This document shows positions 7,671-16,124 of a stretch of 44,778 nt of DNA, piece after piece. Positions within the stretch are counted from its first letter, which is position 1, and every line of letters begins with the position of its first letter. Made by a program: the position numbers and the translations under genes. This DNA is from an uncultured Bacteroidales bacterium (GTDB lineage Bacteria; Bacteroidota; Bacteroidia; Bacteroidales; UBA11471). The stretch is taken from NCBI GenBank assembly GCA_947589325.1, contig CANQAM010000019.1:1-44778 (forward strand). The letters run 5' to 3'. A model generated the notes under the pieces. It was not told the DNA's origin. It made no database searches and worked only from the letters and a program-made list of their open reading frames with translations.

Positions 7671-8828
7671 ATGGGAGAGTTTTTCAGTTTTTTAGGTGAG
7701 AACATAAATGAATTTCTTACCTATACAGGTTTCGCCAACGTAGCCGTAGGAAATCTGGTAATGATATTTTTCGGCTGTGTCTTCATCTATTTGGCAGTAG
7801 CCAAAGAGTTCGAGCCGATGTTGCTTATCCCTATCGGATTCGGTATCCTTATCGGTAACATACCCTTCAAAGATGCCGGATTGCAGTTGGGCATATACGA
7901 AGAAAATTCGGTGCTGAATATCCTTTATCAAGGCGTGGTGCAAGGCTGGTATCCGCCGCTGATATTCTTGGGCATCGGGGCGATGACCGACTTCTCGGCA
8001 TTGATTTCCAATCCGAAATTGATGCTTGTCGGAGCCGCCGCGCAGTTCGGAATCTTCGGCGCATACGCCATCGCGCTGGCTATGGGCTTCGACCCCAGTC
8101 AGGCAGGAGCCGTTGCCATTATCGGCGGCGCCGACGGTCCCACCGCCATCTTCCTCTCCTCGAAACTCGCACCCAACCTCATGGGAGCCATTGCCATATC
8201 GGCATACTCCTACATGGCGCTCGTGCCCGTCATACAGCCGCCTATCATGCGGCTGCTCACCAACAAGAAAGAGCGGCTTATCCGTATGCGTCCGCCCCGT
8301 GCCGTGTCGCAGACCGAAAAAATCATTTTCCCCATTGTCGGACTCTTGCTCACCTGCTTCCTCGTGCCGTCGGGTCTGCCGCTGTTGGGAATGCTTTTCT
8401 TCGGCAACCTGCTTAAAGAGAGCGGTGTTACCCGCCGTTTGGCAGAAACCGCGCGCGGTCCGCTGATCGACGTCATCACCATTCTGCTCGGCGTAACGGT
8501 CGGAGCCTCCACCCAAGCCTCGCAATTCCTTACCGCGAACTCTATCAAGATATTCGTTTTGGGAGCTGTGTCGTTCGTCATTGCCACCGCAGCCGGCGTG
8601 TTGTTTGTCAAATTCTTCAACCTCTTTTTGCGGAAAGACAACAAAATCAACCCGCTTATCGGTAATGCCGGCGTATCGGCAGTGCCCGACTCCGCACGCA
8701 TTTCGCAGGTACTCGGTCTCGAATACGACCCCTCCAACTACCTGCTGATGCACGCTATGGGTCCCAACGTGGCAGGCGTCATCGGTTCGGCAGTCGCCGC
8801 CGGTATCCTGCTCGGATTCCTCGGATAG
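7671..8828 (+). CDS. mmdB: Sodium-pumping decarboxylase beta subunit
   Basis: Integral membrane subunit that decarboxylates carboxybiotin and couples this to Na+ export. The 385-residue protein is hydrophobic throughout, with about ten membrane segments. It contains the family signature GGADGPTAIFLSSKLAP near residue 155 and a second conserved segment, NAGVSAVPDSARISQ near 330, followed by LMHAMGPNVAGVIGSAVAAG. Length and motifs fit the OadB/MmdB/GcdB family; operon context selects methylmalonyl-CoA as substrate. It is the last gene of the operon and is followed by a clean terminator. Confidence 0.96.
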   Translation: MGEFFSFLGENINEFLTYTGFANVAVGNLVMIFFGCVFIYLAVAKEFEPMLLIPIGFGILIGNIPFKDAGLQLGIYEENSVLNILYQGVVQGWYPPLIFLGIGAMTDFSALISNPKLMLVGAAAQFGIFGAYAIALAMGFDPSQAGAVAIIGGADGPTAIFLSSKLAPNLMGAIAISAYSYMALVPVIQPPIMRLLTNKKERLIRMRPPRAVSQTEKIIFPIVGLLLTCFLVPSGLPLLGMLFFGNLLKESGVTRRLAETARGPLIDVITILLGVTVGASTQASQFLTANSIKIFVLGAVSFVIATAAGVLFVKFFNLFLRKDNKINPLIGNAGVSAVPDSARISQVLGLEYDPSNYLLMHAMGPNVAGVIGSAVAAGILLGFLG

Positions 8829-8855
8829 AAAACAGTTCTTCCTGTTCGATAATCT

Positions 8856-8888
8856 GGCTGCGCCACACGGCGCAGCCCGATTGTTTTT
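8856..8888 (+). terminator. Terminator of the methylmalonyl-CoA decarboxylase operon
   Basis: Perfect nine-base stem GGCTGCGCC/GGCGCAGCC with an ACAC loop, followed by CGATTGTTTTTA. It begins 27 bases after the mmdB stop. Confidence 0.92.
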
Positions 8889-8916
8889 ACCCTTGCCGTT
8901 TTGCAAAACCTTTCTG

Positions 8917-8972
8917 TAACTTTGGAACAGTATCTTGATTTGTTTATTTGTGGGGATAAATATATAACTTTG
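8917..8972 (+). promoter_or_regulatory. Two tandem TAACTTTG (-7-like) boxes without a downstream gene
   Basis: TAACTTTGGAA occurs at 8917-8927 and again at 8965-8975. Each has a TTG or TTTG upstream (TTG 8893-8895 with a 21-base gap; TTTG 8939-8942 with a 22-base gap). Both point right, towards the hairpin at 8985-9014 and then the converging end of a minus-strand gene. They could drive a tiny RNA or be left over from a displaced gene. Confidence 0.35.
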
Positions 8973-8984
8973 GAAAATACTAAC

Positions 8985-9014
8985 GCCCTACCATTCAATA
9001 ATGAATGGTAGGGC
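8985..9014. terminator. Perfect 13-bp hairpin between converging genes
   Basis: GCCCTACCATTCA and TGAATGGTAGGGC flank a four-base ATAA loop. It stands 30 bases past the stop of the minus-strand DUF2971 gene. On the + strand ATTGTTTTCT follows; on the minus strand TTAGTATTTTCC follows. It most likely ends the minus-strand island transcript and may work in both directions. Confidence 0.7.
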
Positions 9015-9044
9015 ATTGTTTTCTGTTCTCATTTGTTTGAAAGC

Positions 9045-9803
9045 TTAGTTATTTTCTATAATCTCCGCATTTGGATATTTAGTCTTGGCTAACTTTTTAA
9101 TTTCGTCTTTCATATGAAGTGTCATATTTTTTCCTAAAATAATTTTTACTATACAATTATTGGGTAATTCTATATTTCGCTCATCATTTGTTACATTATG
9201 ATTCCACATTTTATGCAATCTATACTCTTTTTCAAAACTCCATTTCTCCTCCTTATAAAATATATTCTTGGTATGTTTTGATTTGAAATCATCTTTTGCA
9301 AAGTCTATAGGAGGGAGTTCCTTAACATATTGAACTTTGCCACCACCTCCAACATATTTGAAAAGCAAACTAGTATCAAATCCAATACAAATACCTTGAT
9401 GATTGTTCGCATATTTACACCACATCACATCATTATTGCAGTCTGCAGTCATGCTTAATACCCCAAAACGAGAATTGAATTCTTGATGAATATTATTAAT
9501 TAAAGTTGAACGCAATTCAGGATTTGCTAAAGGCGATTTCTTGCACCAATTTCTTGCAAATTTTCGACGCACTTGTCTTGACCAAGACGGATTTTTTTTT
9601 GCTTTATCGATAAAGAAATTATATAATTCATCCTTTCGTGGAAATTTCTCAGGGAGGTTACAATCAAATATATCCTCAAAATCTTTAGGGGAAGCCAAAT
9701 ATAATTTGTTTTCTAAAAGAACTTTCTTATGTAACTCATTGTCCCAATCTCGATATTTATATAATATTTTGGGATAGTGAATTTTTGAGCTATTTATATT
9801 CAT
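9045..9803 (-). CDS. DUF2971 family protein
   Basis: A 252-residue cytoplasmic-looking protein of the DUF2971 family, whose biochemical role is not known to me. Seen signatures: LYKYR at 14-18, LENKLYLASPKDFEDIFDC around 30-50, and SMTADCNNDVMWCKYANNHQ around 117-136. GICIGFD follows directly, then YKEEKWSFEKEYRLHK around 183-200 and a C-terminal IILGKNM segment. The family pattern of Trp/Tyr with Glu/Arg in the W-x-x-E-x-E-Y-R region is intact, so the gene is probably functional. It is last in an AT-rich run of three minus-strand genes, 29 bases behind the lipoprotein gene. DUF2971 genes are scattered in accessory DNA; no specific role should be assigned from this. Confidence 0.85.
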   Translation of the reverse strand: MNINSSKIHYPKILYKYRDWDNELHKKVLLENKLYLASPKDFEDIFDCNLPEKFPRKDELYNFFIDKAKKNPSWSRQVRRKFARNWCKKSPLANPELRSTLINNIHQEFNSRFGVLSMTADCNNDVMWCKYANNHQGICIGFDTSLLFKYVGGGGKVQYVKELPPIDFAKDDFKSKHTKNIFYKEEKWSFEKEYRLHKMWNHNVTNDERNIELPNNCIVKIILGKNMTLHMKDEIKKLAKTKYPNAEIIENN

Positions 9804-9832
9804 TTTGATATTCCATAATGGCTAAAAAGTAG

Positions 9833-11134
9833 TTAATATATATCTATATCTATATTATTATCAATATTTATATCAGGAGAATCTCTATATACAAATTCCG
9901 CCCTAATATTAATTTTATAATCAGTCTTGTTACCGTGATAATCATAAATTGTAATAGGTATAAAGTTATCGCCATCATCTAGATGTAATTCATATGTAAA
10001 TATATATGGTACACTTACCTTATTTAATTCTATTGTCTTTTTTTCTGTAGTAAGATATTTAGCTAATTTATTTCTACGGTGAATAACAACCGATTTTATA
10101 TCACCAGAAAAGTCAATAGAAAAAGTGCAATTACAACTTATACCACTTCCAGCCCAATGAACAACTTTAACATTGCAAAATCCATCAATTTGTGGTATGT
10201 TAGAGGGGAATAGAACCGATACATTATTCGGGAAAGAAAGGCTTGAAACGGCATTACTATTAACATATGAAAATATATCAGTAACAGGAGCTAAATTATC
10301 TATGACTATAAGTCCTAATGGTTGTATTTTGTAACTCCAATCACTGTTTATGGCAATCAAACAGATACATTTATATCCATTACTTTCAGATTGTCGATAA
10401 CAGTCCATTTCTTCATTAAGTGTTCTTACACATAGGTCAAAATCGTTGGATATAATATCTTCTATAAATTCATCAATTTCTTTTGTGGAAGAGCAAGCGT
10501 ACAACACATAATAATCTGCTGTAATTGAAGAGTTTACTTTGTATTTCAGCCCGGAGAAACTATGAATTACAGGGATAATAGAATTTGTTACATATTCTAT
10601 CGTGTTAGTTCTGGATAATTGATTAACTAACCTGCATAATACATGAATGTTTTCGTTATCCAAATGTTCTTTTTTTCGAAATAACCACTTTTTAATATCA
10701 ACAGTTTGTGTCGAGTTAGAAAATTTGGATGTTAATGGAGCACATTGTCCTGAAATTGAGAATGCGTTGTCTTCATCATAAATAGGTGATATATTGTAAT
10801 TGTAGATTGTATCAATTTCGTTTTTTATAACGACTTTAATTTGCAATACATTATTATTCTTTAAAGCCCGTAAAGCGGTTTCACACTTATCTTTACATTT
10901 TCTTACAACATCAAGCAGTGATATAGATATCAATTTCTCTCTTCCATTGAAAGACATTACATTTTCATTTTCTACAGATATGGAGATATTTTTATTGTAT
11001 ACATTATCAATTAACAATGTATCAGATAAAAATTCAACAATAGGCATGGAGTGTTTAGATGCGATATTTCCGTTGTTACATGATACCAAACAGATCATAA
11101 ACAACAAAAGTATATAGAGAATTTTATTGTGCAT
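9833..11134 (-). CDS. Orphan lipoprotein with a C-terminal Ig-like region
   Basis: A 433-residue protein with a lipoprotein signal peptide: MHNKILYILLLFMICLVSC, lipobox LVSC with Cys19, followed by NNGNIAS. No family recognised. The middle (about 60-330) mixes short strands and helices and includes several Cys (e.g. KCKDKCETAL). The C-terminal 90 residues read like an Ig/bacterial-surface strand domain: YIFTYELHLDDGDNFIP then ITIYDYHGNKTDYK, a pattern common in exported Bacteroidetes proteins. The end is unusually rich in Asp/Ile/Asn (DINIDNNIDIDIY). Its start overlaps the end of the upstream secreted protein gene by 11 bases, so the two are probably translated together. Base composition is AT-rich compared with both flanks. 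Confidence 0.75.
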   Translation of the reverse strand: MHNKILYILLLFMICLVSCNNGNIASKHSMPIVEFLSDTLLIDNVYNKNISISVENENVMSFNGREKLISISLLDVVRKCKDKCETALRALKNNNVLQIKVVIKNEIDTIYNYNISPIYDEDNAFSISGQCAPLTSKFSNSTQTVDIKKWLFRKKEHLDNENIHVLCRLVNQLSRTNTIEYVTNSIIPVIHSFSGLKYKVNSSITADYYVLYACSSTKEIDEFIEDIISNDFDLCVRTLNEEMDCYRQSESNGYKCICLIAINSDWSYKIQPLGLIVIDNLAPVTDIFSYVNSNAVSSLSFPNNVSVLFPSNIPQIDGFCNVKVVHWAGSGISCNCTFSIDFSGDIKSVVIHRRNKLAKYLTTEKKTIELNKVSVPYIFTYELHLDDGDNFIPITIYDYHGNKTDYKINIRAEFVYRDSPDINIDNNIDIDIY

Positions 11135-11672
11135 ATTTACCCGATTTTGATTTTTTTGAAACTGAGCGAGTTTGTAAATCTGTTTTTTTGCGGTTTGTTT
11201 GAGAAACTGTTTTTGTTTGTGGTTTAAAAGGGGCTTGCATAGATACTAATTCATTATATATCCGATCTCTCATACTTTCTGATTTACAGGAAAAAGGGAA
11301 CCAATCCACCAATATAGTTTCTGTCCCCTCATTTCTTGTTATACAAACAACAATACTTCCTGCAAACCAAGCATTGTAATCACATTCTATTCCTTTTTTA
11401 GTTTCTACTTTTCTTAAATCTATTTTGATAGAATAGTAGTTGAGGGGGGATATTTTCCCAAAAGTGTATTGAAAAGTTAAAATGCCATTTTCAATATTCA
11501 TATTTCGTACTTCATTTGGAGTTAGAGTTCCTAGTTGTTCCCCTTTATAATATTGTGGTAACTCTATAGATGATTTAAATTCATTTATAAGATGCTGTAA
11601 TCTTTGCTGGGAATAGATGTTTAAATTAACAGCCATTACCATTGCAATAGTTAATAAAATGTGTTTATACAT
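11124..11672 (-). CDS. Small secreted protein of unknown function
   Basis: About 182 residues with a signal peptide (MYKHILLTIAMVMAVNLNIYSQ, cleavage after YSQ). The mature part begins RLQHLINEFKSSIELPQYYKG. A central segment, VECDYNAWFAGSIVVCITR-like, has two Cys, and the C-terminus is basic and Ser/Thr/Lys-rich. I recognise no family. The frame also opens at 11681 (GTG) and 11678 (ATG); 11672 is chosen because it gives the cleanest signal peptide, but this is uncertain. It is the first gene of the AT-rich island, overlapping the lipoprotein gene. A TATTTTTG box at 11736-11729 is a possible -7 element, with no good -33. Confidence 0.7.
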   Translation of the reverse strand: MYKHILLTIAMVMAVNLNIYSQQRLQHLINEFKSSIELPQYYKGEQLGTLTPNEVRNMNIENGILTFQYTFGKISPLNYYSIKIDLRKVETKKGIECDYNAWFAGSIVVCITRNEGTETILVDWFPFSCKSESMRDRIYNELVSMQAPFKPQTKTVSQTNRKKTDLQTRSVSKKSKSGKYAQ

Positions 11673-11870
11673 AACCATCACTTTTTATGAAATTATTTCA
11701 AAATAGAGTCTTATCTTCAATCAAGATACAAAAATACAAAAAAATTCGTAATATGTCGGTCTATTGTAGATTTTATTTTGTTATTCGCAGCGCGTGTGCC
11801 GACGGTGAATAAAAAAGCAAATGTTGAGCGTCCGAGAAAAATCGAGAGTACGGAAGTTGGGATAGGGCTA

Positions 11871-11900
11871 TTGTAATTCCGTTTTTAATTTTTATCTTTG
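11871..11900 (+). promoter_or_regulatory. Promoter of pyrH
   Basis: TTG at 11871-11873, a 19-base spacer, then TATCTTTG at 11893-11900: a good Bacteroidetes -33/-7 pair. The ATG of pyrH is 26 bases downstream. The 245 bases between the island and pyrH hold nothing else that I can name. Confidence 0.78.
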
Positions 11901-11926
11901 CAGATAACGTGAAACAATAAACGGAT

Positions 11927-12634
11927 ATGGCACAATATAAAAGAATATTATTGAAACTCAGCGGCGAGAGCCTGATGGGTAAAAAGCAGTACGGCATCGA
12001 CGAAGTGCGTTTGCAGGAGTATGCCGCGCAGATAAAGGAGATAGCCGGCATGGGAGTGGAGATAGCCATTGTCATCGGCGGCGGCAACATTTTTCGCGGA
12101 TTGAGCGGCGCCTCGAAAGGATTCGACCGCGTGAAGGGCGACCAAATGGGTATGTTGGCAACCGTCATCAACAGTCTGGCGCTAAGCTCCGCTCTCGAAA
12201 CGCTCGGGCAGAAAGCCCGCGTATATACCGCCGTTCCCATGCACCCCATAGGCGAACATTACAGCCCCGCACGCGCCATCGAGTCGCTGTCGCGCGGCGA
12301 AATCGTCATCATATCGGGCGGCACGGGAAATCCGTTCTTCACCACCGACACCGCATCGGCATTGCGCGGCGTCGAAGTCGGCTCCGAAGTGATGCTCAAA
12401 GGCACGCGCGTCGATGGCATCTACACCGCCGACCCCGAAAAAGACCCTTCGGCAGTGAAGTTCGACAAAATCAGTTACGACGAAATCTACAATCGGGGAC
12501 TGAAAGTCATGGACCTTACCGCCACCACCCTCTGCAAAGAGAATCATCTGCCTATCATCGTGTTCGATATGGACACCGTCGGCAACCTCAGCAAGGTGAT
12601 GAACGGCGAAAATATCGGAACGCTCGTATATTGA
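11927..12634 (+). CDS. pyrH: UMP kinase
   Basis: Phosphorylates UMP to UDP with ATP in pyrimidine nucleotide synthesis; bacterial type, amino-acid-kinase fold. The 235-residue protein shows LKLSGESLMG at the N-terminus (phosphate loop) and GVEIAIVIGGGNIFRG around 43-58. GDQMGMLATVINSLAL lies around 70-85 and the acceptor/ATP segment SGGTGNPFFTTDTASALR around 127-145. Length is normal. It has its own promoter and lies 71 bases upstream of frr, the classic bacterial pyrH-frr arrangement. Confidence 0.98.
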   Translation: MAQYKRILLKLSGESLMGKKQYGIDEVRLQEYAAQIKEIAGMGVEIAIVIGGGNIFRGLSGASKGFDRVKGDQMGMLATVINSLALSSALETLGQKARVYTAVPMHPIGEHYSPARAIESLSRGEIVIISGGTGNPFFTTDTASALRGVEVGSEVMLKGTRVDGIYTADPEKDPSAVKFDKISYDEIYNRGLKVMDLTATTLCKENHLPIIVFDMDTVGNLSKVMNGENIGTLVY

Positions 12635-12668
12635 ACCGGCGGCGTGCTGCCGATTCGATAAAATAAAT

Positions 12669-12676
12669 TATCTTTG
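12669..12676 (+). promoter_or_regulatory. -7 box upstream of frr
   Basis: TATCTTTG, 29 bases before the frr ATG. No convincing TTTG lies 19-21 bases upstream, so this may be a weak internal promoter between pyrH and frr. Confidence 0.5.
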
Positions 12677-12689
12677 TTATCTCGAAAAC

Positions 12690-12709
12690 AAAAAATCTAT
12701 ACGCTATGA
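12690..12709 (+). promoter_or_regulatory. Shared 20-base leader/translation-start element, copy 2
   Basis: AAAAAATCTATACGCTATGA, identical to 4288-4307 upstream of mce. The identity stops on both sides (C versus T before, C versus A after), so it is not part of a longer duplication. Confidence 0.6.
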
Positions 12710-13266
12710 CAGATGTTAAGACTTACCTCAACGATGCCGAAGAAAAAATGACCCTCAGTGTCTCTTTCCTCGACGACGCACTGGCATCGATACGCGCCGG
12801 AAAGGCAAACCCGCGCATTCTCGACCCCGTGCGTGTAGATTATTACGGCAGTAAGGTAACCATAAGCAATGTTGCCACCGTATCTACGCCCGATGCCAAA
12901 ACCATTGCCATACAGCCGTGGGAAAAATCCATGCTCAAGGAAGTGGAGCGCGCCCTGCAAAATTCGGAAATAGGCATTACCCCCGAAAACAACGGCGAAG
13001 TCATCTACCTGCGTCTGCCGCCGCTTACCGAAGAGCGCCGCAAAAATCTGGTGAAGCAGGCGAAACAGGAGGCCGAAAATGCCAAAGTAAGCGTGCGCAA
13101 CGCCCGTCGGGACGCTATCGAAGGTTTGAAAAAAGCCATTAAAGACGGTATGCCCGAAGACGTGGAAAAAGACGGCGAAAACGAAGTGCAGAAGATTCAC
13201 GACAAATACATCAAGAAAATCGACGAAATCTTTGCCGCCAAGGAAAAAGAGATACTTACCGTATAA
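12706..13266 (+). CDS. frr: Ribosome recycling factor
   Basis: Splits post-termination ribosomes together with EF-G. The 186-residue length is exact for the family. Recognisable segments: the N-terminal helix with LASIRAGKANPRILDPVRVDYYG at about 27-49, VSTPDAKTIAIQPW at about 60-73, NNGEVIYLRLPPLTEERRK at about 95-113, and the long C-terminal helix ending IFAAKEKEILTV. It follows pyrH and is itself followed by a terminator before rsgA. Confidence 0.98.
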   Translation: MTDVKTYLNDAEEKMTLSVSFLDDALASIRAGKANPRILDPVRVDYYGSKVTISNVATVSTPDAKTIAIQPWEKSMLKEVERALQNSEIGITPENNGEVIYLRLPPLTEERRKNLVKQAKQEAENAKVSVRNARRDAIEGLKKAIKDGMPEDVEKDGENEVQKIHDKYIKKIDEIFAAKEKEILTV

Positions 13267-13276
13267 AATCGGAATC

Positions 13277-13320
13277 GAAAGCCCGTTCCACCCGACAGCG
13301 GCGGAGCGGCTTTCTTTTTT
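13277..13320 (+). terminator. Terminator between frr and rsgA
   Basis: Stem GAAAGCC/GGCTTTC, extended after one bulged C by GTTCC/GGAGC with a wobble pair, then CTTTTTT. It starts 10 bases past the frr stop and ends 12 bases before the rsgA ATG, so it should reduce read-through from frr into rsgA. Confidence 0.8.
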
Positions 13321-13332
13321 CACGGAAACGAT

Positions 13333-14268
13333 ATGCGGCACGGATTGGTCATAAAAAACACGGGCAGTCGGTATGCGGTGCGTACCGACGACGGGGCGCT
13401 TGTCGAATGCAAAATCAAAGGGAACTTCCGGCTGAAAGGCATACGCAGCACCAACCCCGTAGCCGTAGGCGACCGCGTGTATATCGAGGAAAACCGCGAA
13501 GGCATCACCTTCATCACCGACATCGAGGAGCGCGACAACTACATCGTGCGCAAGGCGTCGAACCTCTCCAAAGAGACCCATATTCTGGCTGCCAACCTCG
13601 ATCAGGCGCTGTTGGTCGTTACCGTCGATTTTCCGCAGACCAATCCGATATTCATCGACCGCTTTCTGGCGACCGCCGAAGCCTACCGCGTGCCGGTGAA
13701 ACTGATATTCAACAAAACAGACCTCTATACCGGCGACGATGCCGAGCTGCTGAAAGGTTTTTCCGACCTATATACCTATATCGGGTACGAATGCCATTCC
13801 GTGTCGGCGGCGACGGGCGAGGGCATCGACGCCGTTCGGGCGCTGTTGGCAGGAAAAATCACGTTGGTGGCAGGTAATTCGGGTGTCGGCAAATCGACCC
13901 TTATCAACGCCCTTTTGCCCGACCTGCACCTGAAAACCGGCGAAATATCGGCAACGCACCACAAAGGTATGCACACCACCACCTTTTCCGAAATGTTCCC
14001 GCTGCCCGAAGGCGGCTACATCATCGATACGCCCGGCGTCAAGGGATTCGGCACGATAGACTTCGCCCCCGAAGAAGTGGCGCATTTCTTTCCCGAAATA
14101 TTCCGCTTCGCGCACGATTGCCGTTTCAGCAACTGCACCCACCGGCACGAACCGGGCTGCGCCGTCTTGGCGGCGTTGGACGAGCAGCGCATCAGCCGCT
14201 CGCGCTATGCCAGTTATTTGAGCATTATCGACGACAGCACCGACGGAAAATACCGCGCGGGCTATTAA
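13333..14268 (+). CDS. rsgA: Ribosome small-subunit GTPase RsgA (YjeQ/EngC)
   Basis: Circularly permuted GTPase that checks late maturation of the 30S subunit. The 311-residue protein has an N-terminal OB-fold (about 1-70). The G4 motif NKTD near 125 comes before the P-loop GNSGVGKS at 181-188, which is the permutation. A G2-like HHKGMHTTT lies near 212, G3 DTPGVKGFG near 235, and the C-terminal zinc site [14 protein letters not shown] near 265-278. It is followed after 13 bases by thyA, so rsgA-thyA-folA look like one transcript. Confidence 0.97.
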   Translation: MRHGLVIKNTGSRYAVRTDDGALVECKIKGNFRLKGIRSTNPVAVGDRVYIEENREGITFITDIEERDNYIVRKASNLSKETHILAANLDQALLVVTVDFPQTNPIFIDRFLATAEAYRVPVKLIFNKTDLYTGDDAELLKGFSDLYTYIGYECHSVSAATGEGIDAVRALLAGKITLVAGNSGVGKSTLINALLPDLHLKTGEISATHHKGMHTTTFSEMFPLPEGGYIIDTPGVKGFGTIDFAPEEVAHFFPEIFRFAHDCRFSNCTHRHEPGCAVLAALDEQRISRSRYASYLSIIDDSTDGKYRAGY

Positions 14269-14281
14269 CCGTATTGAACAC

Positions 14282-15076
14282 ATGAAACAATATCTCGAAC
14301 TTTTGCAACGGGTACTCGATGAGGGTACGGAGAAAAACGACCGCACGGGCACGGGCACTATCAGCGTGTTCGGGCATCAGATGCGATTCAACCTCGACGA
14401 CGGGTTTCCTCTGCTGACCACCAAAAAACTGCACCTCAAATCCATTATTTACGAATTGCTGTGGTTTCTCAAAGGCGACACCAACGTGAAGTATTTGCAG
14501 GACAACGGCGTGCGCATCTGGAACGAGTGGGCAGACCCCGACGGCAGCCTCGGACACATTTACGGCTACCAGTGGCGCTCGTGGCCTGACTACGACGGCG
14601 GGCATATCGACCAGATAACGGAGGCGGTGGAAACTATCAAAAACAATCCCGATTCGCGCCGCATCATCGTCAGCTCGTGGAATGTCGCCGACCTCTCGCG
14701 CATGAATCTGCCTCCCTGCCACGCCTTCTTTCAATTCTACGTCGCCAACGGGCGACTCAGCCTGCAACTCTACCAGCGCAGCGCCGACATATTCTTGGGC
14801 GTGCCCTTCAACATCGCCTCGTATGCGCTGCTTCTCATGATGATGGCGCAGGTTACGGGGTTGAAAGCCGGCGACTTCGTACACACGCTCGGCGATGCCC
14901 ATATCTACAAAAACCACCTCGAACAGGTGCGGTTGCAACTCACGCGGGAGCCGCGCCCGCTGCCGCATATGCACCTCAATCCCGAAGTGCGTTCGATATT
15001 CGATTTCCAATACGAAGATTTCACCCTTACCGATTACGACCCGCACCCGCATATAAAAGGCGTCGTAGCCGTCTGA
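14282..15076 (+). CDS. thyA: Thymidylate synthase
   Basis: Makes dTMP from dUMP using methylenetetrahydrofolate, producing dihydrofolate. The 264-residue length equals the Escherichia coli-type enzyme. Visible motifs: [16 protein letters not shown]-like start, [22 protein letters not shown], the catalytic Cys in [12 protein letters not shown] near residue 146, and [20 protein letters not shown]. The C-terminal [14 protein letters not shown] is intact and ends in the family's AV. It is coupled with folA ten bases downstream, which regenerates the folate product. Confidence 0.98.
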   Translation: MKQYLELLQRVLDEGTEKNDRTGTGTISVFGHQMRFNLDDGFPLLTTKKLHLKSIIYELLWFLKGDTNVKYLQDNGVRIWNEWADPDGSLGHIYGYQWRSWPDYDGGHIDQITEAVETIKNNPDSRRIIVSSWNVADLSRMNLPPCHAFFQFYVANGRLSLQLYQRSADIFLGVPFNIASYALLLMMMAQVTGLKAGDFVHTLGDAHIYKNHLEQVRLQLTREPRPLPHMHLNPEVRSIFDFQYEDFTLTDYDPHPHIKGVVAV

Positions 15077-15086
15077 AAAACAGACT

Positions 15087-15581
15087 ATGCCGAAAATATC
15101 CTTGATTGCCGCAGTGGCTGCCGATGGGGCTATCGGGCGCAACAACGAACTGTTGTGCCATCTGCCTGCCGATTTGAAACATTTTAAGTCGCTCACCCTC
15201 GACCATACCATCGTCATGGGGCGGCGTACATTCGAGTCGCTTCCGGGCGGCGCGCTGCCCCGCCGGCGCAACGTCGTGCTCACCTCGCAGCCGCACGCGC
15301 TGCCCGACACCGTTACCGTATGCCGTTCGTTGCAGGAGGCTTTGGATTTGGCAATGCCCGATGAGAAGCTGTTCATCATCGGCGGCGCCACCGTGTACCG
15401 GCAGTTTATGCCACAAGCCGACCGGCTCTACATCACCGAGATTCACCACACCTTTCCCGATGCCGACGCCTTTTTCCCGCCGATAGACAAAACGGTGTGG
15501 CAGGAGACGGCACGGGAGGATTTCCCTGCCGACGAGCGGCACGCCTATCCCTATTCTTTCGTTACCTATGAGCGGCGTTAG
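15087..15581 (+). CDS. folA: Dihydrofolate reductase
   Basis: NADPH-dependent reduction of the dihydrofolate made by ThyA. The 164-residue protein starts with ISLIAAVAADGAIGRNNEL and has HLPADLKHFKSLTLDHTIVMGRRTFESLP. The acidic active-site residue is the Asp of LPADLKHF. IIGGATVYRQFMPQADRLYITEIH forms the C-terminal half. Its stop codon overlaps by three bases the stop of the convergent lipoprotein gene on the other strand. Confidence 0.97.
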   Translation: MPKISLIAAVAADGAIGRNNELLCHLPADLKHFKSLTLDHTIVMGRRTFESLPGGALPRRRNVVLTSQPHALPDTVTVCRSLQEALDLAMPDEKLFIIGGATVYRQFMPQADRLYITEIHHTFPDADAFFPPIDKTVWQETAREDFPADERHAYPYSFVTYERR

Positions 15582-16036
15582 CTGCGGTAGGTGAGTGTTA
15601 TCACACCGCCTTCGCGGTCGAATTTGAGCGCGACGACCGGACGGGTGCCCAGTTCGAGATAATAGCCGTAATCTTCGATGCGGATAAGGGTAATCGTCGT
15701 TTGGGGATAGTTGGCATACACGTAGGTCGTGATGCTTCCGGGCAGCAGCGCATACACCGCGCCTTGCGGTATGCCGCTTCCGTTGCCGTCGATGCACTGA
15801 CAGCCCCCTTCGCCGTAGAAGTAAAGCGTAAATCCCGTATTCAGTTCCACGCGGTAGCGCGGTTCCTCTTTTTTCTTTTCGATTTGATTTGCCGACGCAT
15901 TCTCGAAGTAGGTCGAAATGAACGTGCGGCTCTCCTGCGGGAGACTTTCAAGAGCGATGTCCTCTTTTTTGTCGCACCCCGAAAACACGATTCCGCAAAA
16001 CAGCAGCGGCAGAAGCCGGACGAAAAAATTTTTCAT
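15578..16036 (-). CDS. PepSY-like (DUF2874-type) lipoprotein
   Basis: A 152-residue exported lipoprotein: signal peptide MKNFFVRLLPLLFCGIVFSGC with lipobox FSGC, followed by DKKED. The mature part matches the Bacteroidetes PepSY-like fold: SLPQESRTFISTYFENASANQI, YRVELNTGFTLYF, G.GCQCIDGNGSGIP, YVYANYPQTTITLIRIEDYGYYLEL and a final LKFD.EGG. Members are small periplasmic proteins of unknown role, sometimes described as protease-inhibitor-like. It lies downstream of dsbD behind a terminator, with no clear promoter of its own. Confidence 0.82.
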   Translation of the reverse strand: MKNFFVRLLPLLFCGIVFSGCDKKEDIALESLPQESRTFISTYFENASANQIEKKKEEPRYRVELNTGFTLYFYGEGGCQCIDGNGSGIPQGAVYALLPGSITTYVYANYPQTTITLIRIEDYGYYLELGTRPVVALKFDREGGVITLTYRS

Positions 16037-16068
16037 AAGCCGTATGATTTAGTCAGTGCAGGTAAAAC

Positions 16069-16105
16069 AACAGACCCGCATCGAAAGTTTCGGTGCGGGT
16101 CTGTT
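16069..16105 (-). terminator. Terminator of dsbD
   Basis: Long inverted repeat: AACAGACCCGCA pairs with TGCGGGTCTGTT, and inside it CGAAA pairs with TTTCG. On the minus strand GTTTTACC follows. It stands 19 bases after the dsbD stop. Confidence 0.82.
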
Positions 16106-16124
16106 TTGTCTTCGGTATGGGCGG

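Noticed and set aside
9045-11681. Island considered as a defence system
   Set aside because: The only recognised member is DUF2971, and two products are exported; there is no nuclease, toxin or sensor domain to support the idea.
12635-12668. Weak hairpin CGGC..GCCG after pyrH as a terminator
   Set aside because: Short imperfect stem without a T-run; read-through into frr is more likely.
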